A stretch of 64,000 nucleotides of DNA from the NCBI RefSeq assembly GCF_046292825.1, contig NZ_JBKBQG010000021.1, positions 17,658 through 81,657 on the forward strand, read 5' to 3'. The stretch comes from Salinarimonas sp046292825 (GTDB taxonomy: Bacteria > Pseudomonadota > Alphaproteobacteria > Rhizobiales > Beijerinckiaceae). Made by a program: the position numbers and the translations under genes. Positions 27,646 to 35,664 of this stretch are shown here, one piece after another (position 1 is the stretch's first letter; the number at the start of each line of letters is the position of its first letter). The notes under the pieces were generated by a model that worked only from the letters and a program-made list of their open reading frames with translations, did no database searches and had not been told where the DNA came from.

Positions 27646-28413
27646 TCACCCCTTGCGCCGCATGGCCGTCAGCAGGGCCTGCGCCTGCGGCTCGTGGGCC
27701 GCGAGACGCTCGAGCCCGTTCGCACCGGCGCTCGCATAGGTCGCGGCCGCGCGCAAGAGGCCGGCGAGCGCGCCGGGGGCGCCCGCGTCGAACCGGGCAT
27801 AGGCGCCCCCCGTCAGGCGCGCCATCTCGCGGAAGGCGCGCTCGGCATTCGGCTCCCCGCCCTCCTGGAAGAAGAAGCCTTTGGCGTTGAGGAGGCCGAG
27901 CTCGCCCGCCTTGGCGCAGACCGCGTCGATGTCCTCCTCGAAGGCGTCGCCGACGAGGACGAACGCGTCGACCCCCTCCCCCCGCGCCTCGTTGCGGACA
28001 TGGGAGAGCACGCGGCCGATCTGGGTGTGGCCGCCGCGGCAATCGATCTTGACCATCATCGCGGTGAGCGCGGCCGGATCGACGACCCAGCGCGACGCGC
28101 GGCATTCCGAGAAGCCGCGGAAATAGACGAGCTGGACCGCGAGCCCGCCGATCTGCGCCGTCGTCTCGAACATCTGCGCCTGCAGCGAGCAGGCGAGATC
28201 CCAGGTCGGCTGGCGGCTCATGGTCGCATCGAGCGCGAAGACGAGCCGCCCGCGCCGCGCCCCCGAAGCGCTCGCCGGCCCGAGCGCCGAGGCCTTGGCG
28301 ACAAACGCGTCGATCGCCGAGGCTCCGCTCGTCGCCGGTGGCGCGTGGTCCGGGCGCGGACGGGCCGTCGTCGAGGGGCGGGCGACAGCGTCGCGCTTCT
28401 TCTCGTCGGTCAT
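27646..28413 (-). CDS. VWA-domain protein
   Basis: This 255-residue cytosolic protein has a disordered, basic N-terminus (1-55) and a von Willebrand A fold. The first MIDAS strand is LVFALDATMSRQPTW (DxTxS form), and a second metal-site region is CRGGHTQIGRVLSHV. A further strand, VDAFVLVGDAFEEDID, supports the fold. No signal peptide or membrane helix is present. VWA proteins bind partners through a bound metal ion. It is the first gene of a two-gene operon with the J-domain protein, a recurring pair in Hyphomicrobiales of unknown role. Confidence 0.8.
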   Translation of the reverse strand: MTDEKKRDAVARPSTTARPRPDHAPPATSGASAIDAFVAKASALGPASASGARRGRLVFALDATMSRQPTWDLACSLQAQMFETTAQIGGLAVQLVYFRGFSECRASRWVVDPAALTAMMVKIDCRGGHTQIGRVLSHVRNEARGEGVDAFVLVGDAFEEDIDAVCAKAGELGLLNAKGFFFQEGGEPNAERAFREMARLTGGAYARFDAGAPGALAGLLRAAATYASAGANGLERLAAHEPQAQALLTAMRRKG

Positions 28414-28637
28414 CTCGTTCTACTCGCGTTCGCCTCTGGATTCTTCTCTGCGTCGCTCGGCCTGCCCAGAAGATGTGGCGGAGGCACGGCCCCGATGCAA
28501 TCGCCGGCTCGGCCGTTCGTCTACGGGTGCGACGATTTCGACTGTATGGCGACACGTTCCGTCCCTAATGTGGACACGCCGGTCGGCTCTCTCCATATTC
28601 TGTTCTTCACCCTGGGAACCAAACGCGAGGAACCCGC

Positions 28638-30494
28638 TTGCAGCCACGCTTCGCCGCTCTCGCCTTCGCCGTCGCTCTCCCGCTCGCGCTCGTCGCGCCG
28701 GGAGCCGCCGCTCTCGCCGCCGAAGAGGGGCCGGCCTGGCGCCACGGCGCGGCCTTGATGGGCGAGCCGCGCTACGAGCCGGGCTTCCCGCATTTCGACT
28801 ACGTGAACCCCGATGCGCCGAAGGGCGGCCTCCTGCGGCTCGGCGCGCTCGGCTCCTTCGACAATTTCAACCCGATCGTGGCCGGCATCCGCGGCGACCT
28901 CGCGGCCGGGATCGGGCTCGTCTACGAGACGCTGACCACCTCCGCGCTCGACGAGCCGGCGACGGAATACGGGCTGATCGCGGAGGCGATGCATTATCCG
29001 GAGGATTATTCCTCCGTCACCTTCCGCCTGAACCCGAACGCGCGCTGGCACGACGGCGAGCCGATCAGGGTGTCCGACGTGATCTGGTCCTTCGAGGTGC
29101 AGAAGGAGGCGAACCCGATGTACGCCTTCTACTACCGCAACGTGGTGGGCGCGGAGGAGACCGGCGAGCGCGAGGTGACCTTCCGCTTCGACCAGGCGAA
29201 CAATCGCGAGCTGCCGAAGATCATGGGCCAGCTCCTCGTCCTGCCCGAGCATTGGTGGACGGCGCCGGGCCGCTCCCCGTCCGCGACGACGCTCGAGCCG
29301 CCGCTCGGCTCCGGGCCCTATCGGCTCGCGACGCACGTCGCCGGGCGCAGCGTCGTCTACGAGCGCGTGCCCGACGCCTGGGCGAACGATCTCAACGTGA
29401 ATGTCGGCAAGAACAATTTCGGCACGATCCGCTACGAGTATTTCCGCGACGCGACGGTCCTGCTCGAGGCCTTCAAGGCCGACCAGGTCGATTTCCGCAA
29501 CGAGAACGTCGCGCGCAATTGGGCCACCGCCTACGACTTCCCCGCCCGCGCCGAGGGGCGGGTGGTGCTCGAGAGCTTTCCGATCAACAGCACGGGGATC
29601 ATGCAGGCCTACGTCCTGAACCTGCGCCAGGAGCGCTTCCAGGACCCGCGGGTGCGCCGCGCCTTCAATCTCGCCTTCGATTTCGACGACATCAACCGGA
29701 CGATCTTCTTCTCCGCCTACGAGCGCGTGTCGTCCTTCTTCCACGGCACCGAGCTCGCGTCGTCGGGCCTGCCGGAGGGGTTGGAGCTCGAGATCCTCGA
29801 GGAATTCCGCGGGCAGATCCCCGACAGCGTCTTCGAGGTGGAATACCGCAATCCCGACCACACGACGCCGCAGGCCAAGCGCGACAACCTGCGCGAGGCC
29901 GTGCGCCTCCTGCAGGAAGCGGGCTACGAGCTGCGCGGCCGGCAGATGGTCGACACGCGCACGGGCCGCCCGCTCACCCTCGAATTCCTAGGCTTCCAGT
30001 CCACGGACGAGCGCCACGCGCTGCCGTATTCCCAGGCACTCGCGCGGATCGGCGTGACCATGAACGTGCGCATCGTCGACCCGGCGCAATACCAGAACCG
30101 CCTGCGCAGCTTCGATTTCGACATGATCACCTCTCTGTGGGCGCAATCGCTTTCGCCGGGCAACGAGCAGCGCAATTACTGGGGCTCGGAGGCGGCGAAC
30201 CGGCCGGGCTCGGACAATCACATCGGCGTGCAGGATCCCGCGATCGACGCGCTGATCGAGCGGGTGATCTTCGCGCGCGACCGCGAGGAGCTCGTCGCGG
30301 CGACGCGTGCGCTCGACAGGGTGTTGTTGCACAAGGAGCTCGTCGTTCCGCAATGGACGCTGCGCGAGCAGCGCATCGCCCGGTGGGACCGCTTCTCGCG
30401 GCCCGACGAGCTGCCGGAATACGGGGCCTCGGCGTTCCCCACCGTGTGGTGGTTCGACGAGGAGAAGGCGCGGCGCGCGGGGAGGGCGCAATGA
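28638..30494 (+). CDS. yejA: Peptide ABC transporter substrate-binding protein 1 (YejA-like)
   Basis: The protein has 618 residues from a TTG at 28638 with GAGG 8 bases upstream. A Sec signal peptide (about 1-28, ending AAALAAEE) precedes an SBP_bac_5 fold: HFDYVNPDAPKGGLLRLGALGSFDNFNP, then ARWHDGEPIRVSDVIWSFE and PPLGSGPYRL. It is an oligopeptide or microcin-type ligand receptor of the YejABEF system. The last bases overlap the start of a second binding protein (ATGA). The family usually has one such receptor, so two in tandem is notable. Confidence 0.9.
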   Translation: MQPRFAALAFAVALPLALVAPGAAALAAEEGPAWRHGAALMGEPRYEPGFPHFDYVNPDAPKGGLLRLGALGSFDNFNPIVAGIRGDLAAGIGLVYETLTTSALDEPATEYGLIAEAMHYPEDYSSVTFRLNPNARWHDGEPIRVSDVIWSFEVQKEANPMYAFYYRNVVGAEETGEREVTFRFDQANNRELPKIMGQLLVLPEHWWTAPGRSPSATTLEPPLGSGPYRLATHVAGRSVVYERVPDAWANDLNVNVGKNNFGTIRYEYFRDATVLLEAFKADQVDFRNENVARNWATAYDFPARAEGRVVLESFPINSTGIMQAYVLNLRQERFQDPRVRRAFNLAFDFDDINRTIFFSAYERVSSFFHGTELASSGLPEGLELEILEEFRGQIPDSVFEVEYRNPDHTTPQAKRDNLREAVRLLQEAGYELRGRQMVDTRTGRPLTLEFLGFQSTDERHALPYSQALARIGVTMNVRIVDPAQYQNRLRSFDFDMITSLWAQSLSPGNEQRNYWGSEAANRPGSDNHIGVQDPAIDALIERVIFARDREELVAATRALDRVLLHKELVVPQWTLREQRIARWDRFSRPDELPEYGASAFPTVWWFDEEKARRAGRAQ

Positions 30495-32410
30495 TCGATC
30501 GCACGAGACTTCTGCATCCCACCCGCCGCGGGCTCCTGATGGGAGCGGGCGCGATCGGCGTCGCCGCGGCGATCGGCCTGCCGCGCGCCGCGCGCGCCCA
30601 CGATCACGCGGTCGCCGCCTACGGCCCCGTCGACGAGGATTTCGTCGAGCGCCACGGGCTGTCGCTGTTCGGCGACCTGAAGCACGGGCCGGATTTCGAG
30701 CGCTTCGACTACGTGAATCCGGCCGCGCCGAAGGGCGGGCGCATCTCGCTGCAATTGTCCTCCGCCGCCTACAATCAGAACTTCAGCACCTTCAACACGC
30801 TCAACATCTTCGTCCTCCAGGGCGACGGCGCGGCGGGCATGGGGCTGACCTTCGACAGCCTGATGCGCGGCTCCGGCGACGAGCCGGACGCGATGTACGG
30901 CCTCGTCGCGCAATCGGTCTCGCGCTCCGCCGACGGGCTCGCCTTCCGCTTCCGGCTGCGTCCGGAGGCGCGCTTCCACGACGGGACGCCGATCACGGCC
31001 GACGACGTCGCCTTCACGATCGAAATCCTGCGCACGCAAGGCCACCCGCGGCTCGTCCAGGTGCTGCGCGAGGTCGAGGGCGTCGAGGCGCTCGAGGAGC
31101 GGCTCGTCGAGGTGCGCTTCATCCCCCAACGCACGCGCGACATCCCCCTCGTGGTCGCCGGCCTGCCGATCTTCTCGCGCGCCTATTGGGAGGGGCGCGA
31201 TTTCCAGGCCTCGACGCTCGAGGCGCCGCTCGGCTCGGGGCCCTACCGGGTCGGGCGCTTCGAGGTTGGGCGCTGGATCGCCTTCCAACGCGTGCCCGAT
31301 TACTGGGCGGCGGACCTGCCCGTGAATGTCGGCCAGTGGAATTTCGACGAGATCCGCTACGAGTATTTCCGCGATCGCCAGGTCGCCTTCGAGGCCTTCC
31401 GCGCAGGGCAGTTCTCCTGGCGCGAGGAATTCACCTCCCGCGATTGGGCGCGGGGCTACGACTTTCCGGCCCGCCGCGAGGGACGCGTCGTCCAGGACGA
31501 GGTCGAGCTCGGCCTGCCGCGCGGCCCGCAGGGCTGGTGGTTCAACACGCGCCGCGCCAAGTTCGCCGACCCGCGCATCCGCGAGGCGATCTCGCTCGCC
31601 TTCGATTTCCCCTGGACGAACCAGAACATCATGTTCGGATTGCTCCAGCGGCTGACCTCGTTCTTCCAGAACTCGCCGATGCAGGCGCAGGGGCTGCCCT
31701 CTCCCGCCGAGCTCGCGCTGCTCGAGCCCTTCCGCGCGGGGCTGCCCGAGGAGGTGTTCGGCGAGCCCTACGAAGTGCCGCTCGCCGACGGGTCGGGCCA
31801 GGACCGCCAGCTCATGCGCCGCGCCAACGAGCTCCTGCTGGCGGCGGGCTGCGAGCGCCGGGGCGGCACGCTGCATCTGCCCTCGGGCGAGCCCTTCACG
31901 ATCGAGTTCCTCGACTTCTCCCAGGCGCTGCAGCCGCACACGCAGCCCTTCCAGGCCAATCTCGGCCGGCTCGGAATCAACGCCACCTCGCGCATCGTCG
32001 ACCCCGCCCAATACGAGCGGCGGATGAACGAGTTCGATTTCGACATGACCTCGCGCGCCTTCGGCGCCTCCCTCACGCCCGGAGCGGGCCTGAGGGTCGT
32101 CTACGGATCGGAGGCGGCGGCGACGCCCGGCTCGGCCAATCTCGCCGGCATCCAGGACGCGGCCGTCGACGCGCTGATCGAGGCGATCGCCTCGGCGACG
32201 ACGCGCGAGGAGATCCACGTCGCCGCCTCCGCGCTCGATCGCGTCCTGCGCGCGGGCCGCTACATCGTCTTCCACTGGTATCGCACCACGAGCTGGCTCG
32301 CCTTCTGGGACGAGTTCTCGTGGCCCGAGCGGCGGCCGAACTTCGCGCTCGGCGTGCTCGACACCTGGTGGTTCGATCCGGAGAAGGCCGCCCGCGCGCG
32401 GCGCGTCTGA
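30491..32410 (+). CDS. Peptide ABC transporter substrate-binding protein 2 (Tat-exported, YejA-like)
   Basis: This 639-residue SBP_bac_5 protein is paralogous to the gene before it. The shared motifs are FDYVNPAAPKGGRISLQLSS, ARFHDGTPITADDVAFTIE and APLGSGPYRVGRF. Its leader differs: TRRGLLMGAGAIGVAAAIG is a twin-arginine signal, whereas the first protein has a Sec signal. The ATG overlaps the upstream stop by 4 bases (ATGA), so the two are coupled. Different export routes suggest the two receptors are folded under different conditions or bind different ligands. Confidence 0.9.
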   Translation: MIDRTRLLHPTRRGLLMGAGAIGVAAAIGLPRAARAHDHAVAAYGPVDEDFVERHGLSLFGDLKHGPDFERFDYVNPAAPKGGRISLQLSSAAYNQNFSTFNTLNIFVLQGDGAAGMGLTFDSLMRGSGDEPDAMYGLVAQSVSRSADGLAFRFRLRPEARFHDGTPITADDVAFTIEILRTQGHPRLVQVLREVEGVEALEERLVEVRFIPQRTRDIPLVVAGLPIFSRAYWEGRDFQASTLEAPLGSGPYRVGRFEVGRWIAFQRVPDYWAADLPVNVGQWNFDEIRYEYFRDRQVAFEAFRAGQFSWREEFTSRDWARGYDFPARREGRVVQDEVELGLPRGPQGWWFNTRRAKFADPRIREAISLAFDFPWTNQNIMFGLLQRLTSFFQNSPMQAQGLPSPAELALLEPFRAGLPEEVFGEPYEVPLADGSGQDRQLMRRANELLLAAGCERRGGTLHLPSGEPFTIEFLDFSQALQPHTQPFQANLGRLGINATSRIVDPAQYERRMNEFDFDMTSRAFGASLTPGAGLRVVYGSEAAATPGSANLAGIQDAAVDALIEAIASATTREEIHVAASALDRVLRAGRYIVFHWYRTTSWLAFWDEFSWPERRPNFALGVLDTWWFDPEKAARARRV

Positions 32411-32491
32411 GCGGTCCCTATTCCGCGCGGGCTCCTCCGTGCGGTACGCGTTGCAGGCCCTGTGCGGCCCCGAGAAAGTCCGAGGACAGCG

Positions 32492-33592
32492 ATGTTCGCC
32501 TATGTCGCCCGCCGCCTCCTGCTCATGATCCCGACCCTGATCGGGATCATGCTGATCTCCTTCGTCATCATCCAGTTCGCGCCGGGCGGGCCCGTCGAGC
32601 GCGTGCTCGCGCAGCTTCAGGGCACCGATGTCGGCGCGACCGCGCGCATCTCCGGCGGCGGGGGCGATTTCGGCGGCCAGCAGCTCGGCGGCGGCGCCGA
32701 GCCGACCTCGACCTATCGCGGCGCGCAGGGGCTCGACCCGGCCTTCATCGCCGAGCTCGAGCGGCAATTCGGCTTCGACCGGCCGGCGCACGAGCGCTTC
32801 TTCATGATGATGTGGAACTACATCCGCTTCGATTTCGGCAACAGCTACTTTCGAGACGTGGCGGTGATCGACCTCATCGTCGAGAAGCTGCCCGTCTCGA
32901 TCACGCTCGGCCTGTGGATGACGGTCCTGTCCTACGCCATCTCGATCCCGCTCGGGATCAAGAAGGCGGTGCGCGACGGCACGCCCTTCGACTGGTGGAC
33001 CTCCGCGGTCGTCATCGTCGGCTACGCCATCCCGAGCTTCCTGTTCGCGGTGCTCCTGATCGTGCTCTTCGCCGGCGGCTCGTTCTGGCAGATCTTCCCC
33101 TTGCGGGGGCTCACATCGGACAATTGGGAGCAATTGTCGCTCGCGGGCAAGGTGCTCGACTATCTGTGGCACATCACGCTGCCGGTGACCGCCATGGCGC
33201 TCGGCGCCTTTGCGACCGCGACGCTGCTCACCAAGAACTCGTTCCTCGACGAGATCCGCAAGCAATACGTCATGACCGCGCGGATGAAGGGCCTCTCCGA
33301 GCGGCAGGTGCTCTACGGCCACGTCTTCCGCAACGCGATGCTGATCGTGATCGCCGGCTTCCCCGGGGCCTTCATCGGCGCCTTCTTCGCGGGCTCGCTC
33401 CTCATCGAGACGATCTTCTCGCTCGACGGGCTCGGGCTCCTCTCCTTCGAATCGATCGTCAACCGGGACTACCCCGTCGTGTTCGCGACGCTGTACATCT
33501 TCTCGCTCCTGGGCCTCGTGGTGAACCTGATCTCGGATCTGACCTATGTCTGGATCGATCCGCGGATCGATTTCGAGACGCGGGAGGTCTGA
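32492..33592 (+). CDS. yejB: Peptide ABC transporter permease YejB
   Basis: This 366-residue inner-membrane permease starts MFAYVARRLLLMIPTLIGIMLISFVIIQFAPGGP, the DppB/YejB signature, and has about six helices. The EAA loop lies near LDEIRKQYVMTARMKGLSERQVLYGHVFRNA. A Gly-rich insertion (GGGGDFGGQQLGGGAE, about 72-87) after the first helix is characteristic of YejB. Start 32492 has GAGGACA upstream; an ATG at 32462 is less likely. It pairs with YejE after 3 bases. Confidence 0.94.
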   Translation: MFAYVARRLLLMIPTLIGIMLISFVIIQFAPGGPVERVLAQLQGTDVGATARISGGGGDFGGQQLGGGAEPTSTYRGAQGLDPAFIAELERQFGFDRPAHERFFMMMWNYIRFDFGNSYFRDVAVIDLIVEKLPVSITLGLWMTVLSYAISIPLGIKKAVRDGTPFDWWTSAVVIVGYAIPSFLFAVLLIVLFAGGSFWQIFPLRGLTSDNWEQLSLAGKVLDYLWHITLPVTAMALGAFATATLLTKNSFLDEIRKQYVMTARMKGLSERQVLYGHVFRNAMLIVIAGFPGAFIGAFFAGSLLIETIFSLDGLGLLSFESIVNRDYPVVFATLYIFSLLGLVVNLISDLTYVWIDPRIDFETREV

Positions 33593-33595
33593 TCG

Positions 33596-34762
33596 ATGAA
33601 CGCGCCCCTCGATCTCCGCAAGCCGCTCGACGGCGAGCGTCTGGCGCCGCCGCTCGCCAAGCGCGGGCTCGTCAACCTCTCGCCGATCAACCGGCGCAGG
33701 CTGGACAATTTCAAGAAGAACAAGCGCGGCTATTGGTCGTTCTGGATCTTCCTGGTGCTCTTCGTCCTGACGATGTTCGCCGAGTTCATCGCCAACGATC
33801 GTCCGATCCTGGCGATGTATCGCGGCGAGCTGCTCGTGCCCGTGCTCGTCGACTATCCGGAGGAGAAGTTCGGCGGCTTCCTGGCGGTGACGGATTACCG
33901 CGATCCGATGATCCAGGAGGAGATCGAGGCGCATGGCTGGATGCTGTGGCCGCCGATCCGCTTCCACTTCACCACCCACAACCTGAACCTCCCCGTCCCC
34001 GCGCCGGCGCCGCCGACCTGGATGCTCGACGAGGAGGTGTGCGAGAGCGCGGCCGCGCGGCTCGGGCTCGGCGGCTGCGCGGATCTCGAGACGAACTGGC
34101 TCGGCACCGACGACCAGGGCCGCGACGTGCTCGCGCGGCTCATCTACGGCTTCCGGATCTCGGTCCTGTTCGGCCTCGTGCTCGCGGCCTTCTCCTCGGT
34201 GATCGGCGTCTTCGCCGGCGCGGTGCAGGGCTATTTCGGCGGCTGGACGGATCTCGCCTTCCAGCGCGTGATCGAGGTGTGGACGGCGATCCCCTCGCTC
34301 TACCTCCTGATCATCCTCGCCTCGGTGATCACGCCGACATTCTGGATCCTGCTCTTCATCCTGCTCCTGTTCTCGTGGGTGTCGCTGGTGGGCGTGGTGC
34401 GCGCCGAATTTCTGCGCGCGCGCAATTTCGAATATGTCCGCGCCGCGCGCGCGCTCGGCGTCGCCGACGCGACGATCATGTGGAAGCACGTCCTGCCCAA
34501 CGCCATGGTCGCGACGCTGACCTTCCTGCCCTTCATCCTCAACGGCTCGATCACGACGCTGACCTCGCTCGACTTCCTCGGCTTCGGCCTGCCGCCCGGC
34601 TCGCCCTCGCTCGGCGAGCTCCTCGCGCAGGGCAAGGCGAACCTGCAGGCGCCCTGGCTCGGGCTCACCGGCTTCTTCGTGATCGCGCTGATGCTCTCGC
34701 TGCTCATCTTCGTCGGCGAAGCCGTCCGCGACGCCTTCGACCCGCGCAAGACCTTCACGTGA
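33596..34762 (+). CDS. yejE: Peptide ABC transporter permease YejE
   Basis: This 388-residue permease begins NRRRLDNFKKNKRGYWSFWIFLVLFVLTMF, typical of YejE/OppC-type subunits with an N-terminal cytosolic tail. A large periplasmic loop has NWLGTDDQGRDVLARLIYGFRIS. The EAA loop is ARNFEYVRAARALGVADATIMWKHVLPNA. It forms the channel with YejB. Normally yejF follows directly; here a toxin-antitoxin pair is in between. Confidence 0.94.
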   Translation: MNAPLDLRKPLDGERLAPPLAKRGLVNLSPINRRRLDNFKKNKRGYWSFWIFLVLFVLTMFAEFIANDRPILAMYRGELLVPVLVDYPEEKFGGFLAVTDYRDPMIQEEIEAHGWMLWPPIRFHFTTHNLNLPVPAPAPPTWMLDEEVCESAAARLGLGGCADLETNWLGTDDQGRDVLARLIYGFRISVLFGLVLAAFSSVIGVFAGAVQGYFGGWTDLAFQRVIEVWTAIPSLYLLIILASVITPTFWILLFILLLFSWVSLVGVVRAEFLRARNFEYVRAARALGVADATIMWKHVLPNAMVATLTFLPFILNGSITTLTSLDFLGFGLPPGSPSLGELLAQGKANLQAPWLGLTGFFVIALMLSLLIFVGEAVRDAFDPRKTFT

Positions 34763-34797
34763 GGGTGGGCTATGATGGGCACAAGGAGGGCTTCGGC

Positions 34798-35211
34798 ATG
34801 AACAGGATCGTGCGGCATCACGTGCCGGTGAGCGAATTGCCCGAGAGCCTTCGCGAAGGGCTCGACCCGGGCGCGCTCGCGACGGTGGAGGTGACGGTGG
34901 AGACCGCCGCCGCCGCCGAGGGAGAGGCGCCGATGACGCTGGAGGAGATCCTGGCGTTCGAACAGGAGAATTTCCGATCGCTGGACGAGGTCGACGCGCA
35001 CGTGAGAGCGCTGCGCGAGGAATGGGCGCATCCGAGTCTGGAGGACTATCTGCGCGCGGTCGATCGAGCGCCGGCTCCGGACCTCGCGCCGGAGGAGGTC
35101 GCGCACCGTGCAGCCTTGTTCGGTCGCTTTTTCGGAGCCGCCGCGGATGGGAGAACGACCGTTCGGGACGCAGTCACGCGGATCCGCGAATTGCGCGATC
35201 AAGACGACTGA
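34798..35211 (+). CDS. Putative antitoxin of a PIN-toxin module
   Basis: This 137-residue acidic, mostly helical protein follows a near-perfect ribosome site (AAGGAGG, 34782-34788). The N-terminal segment NRIVRHHVPVSELPESLREGLDPGALATVEVTVE resembles the start of rhizobial antitoxins encoded beside PIN genes. The rest is helical (LEEILAFEQENFRSLDEVDAHVRALREEWAHPSLEDYLRA) and would wrap the toxin. It lies 35 bp after yejE and 6 bp before the PIN gene. The assignment rests mainly on context; no classic DNA-binding motif is obvious. Confidence 0.6.
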   Translation: MNRIVRHHVPVSELPESLREGLDPGALATVEVTVETAAAAEGEAPMTLEEILAFEQENFRSLDEVDAHVRALREEWAHPSLEDYLRAVDRAPAPDLAPEEVAHRAALFGRFFGAAADGRTTVRDAVTRIRELRDQDD

Positions 35212-35217
35212 CGGCGC

Positions 35218-35664
35218 ATGTCTTCGCCTGCCTACGAAAAGCTGGACGGCAGCCGCGTTTACCTTGACGCGAACATCGTCATAACTCTCGTCGAGATCGC
35301 CGACACTCGCCTCGCTCGCGTGCTCGAACGGGCGATGGTCGGACGACTTCGACTCGTCACCAGCGAACTGACGCTTGCGGAAGTTCTGGTGCGCCCCCTT
35401 CGTGATGGTGACCAGAACCTATCCGCAATTTATCGGGACCTATTCTCGCGCCCTCAAGTCATCGAGTGCGTCCCAGTTGCGCGTGAGGTGCTCGAATTGA
35501 GTTGTACGATTCGCGCTGAGGAAGGCGGGAAGTTGGCAGACTCGATTCACGTCGCTACCGCCGAAGCTTCGAATTGTGCTGTGTTCCTCTCGTCGGACCG
35601 ACGGATCAAGACAAGAAAGCCGATGATCCGCATCGGTATCGACGACATTCCGGATACGCCATGA
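35218..35664 (+). CDS. PIN-domain ribonuclease toxin (VapC-like)
   Basis: This 148-residue PIN-domain protein has the four acidic residues in order: YLDANIVITL (Asp), SELTLAEVLVRPL (Glu), LADSIHVATAE (Asp) and FLSSDRRIK (Asp). PIN toxins cleave tRNA, rRNA or mRNA when the antitoxin is lost. Its base composition is visibly less GC-rich than the yej genes on both sides, and codons such as TTA/CTA/AAA appear, suggesting transfer. The stop overlaps the start of yejF (ATGA), so the module is translationally fused into the transporter operon. Confidence 0.82.
   Translation: MSSPAYEKLDGSRVYLDANIVITLVEIADTRLARVLERAMVGRLRLVTSELTLAEVLVRPLRDGDQNLSAIYRDLFSRPQVIECVPVAREVLELSCTIRAEEGGKLADSIHVATAEASNCAVFLSSDRRIKTRKPMIRIGIDDIPDTP

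Noticed and set aside
30218..34489. Antisense open frame of about 1400 codons opposite the yej genes
   Set aside because: Same composition artefact; the real genes on the plus strand carry clear ABC-transporter motifs.
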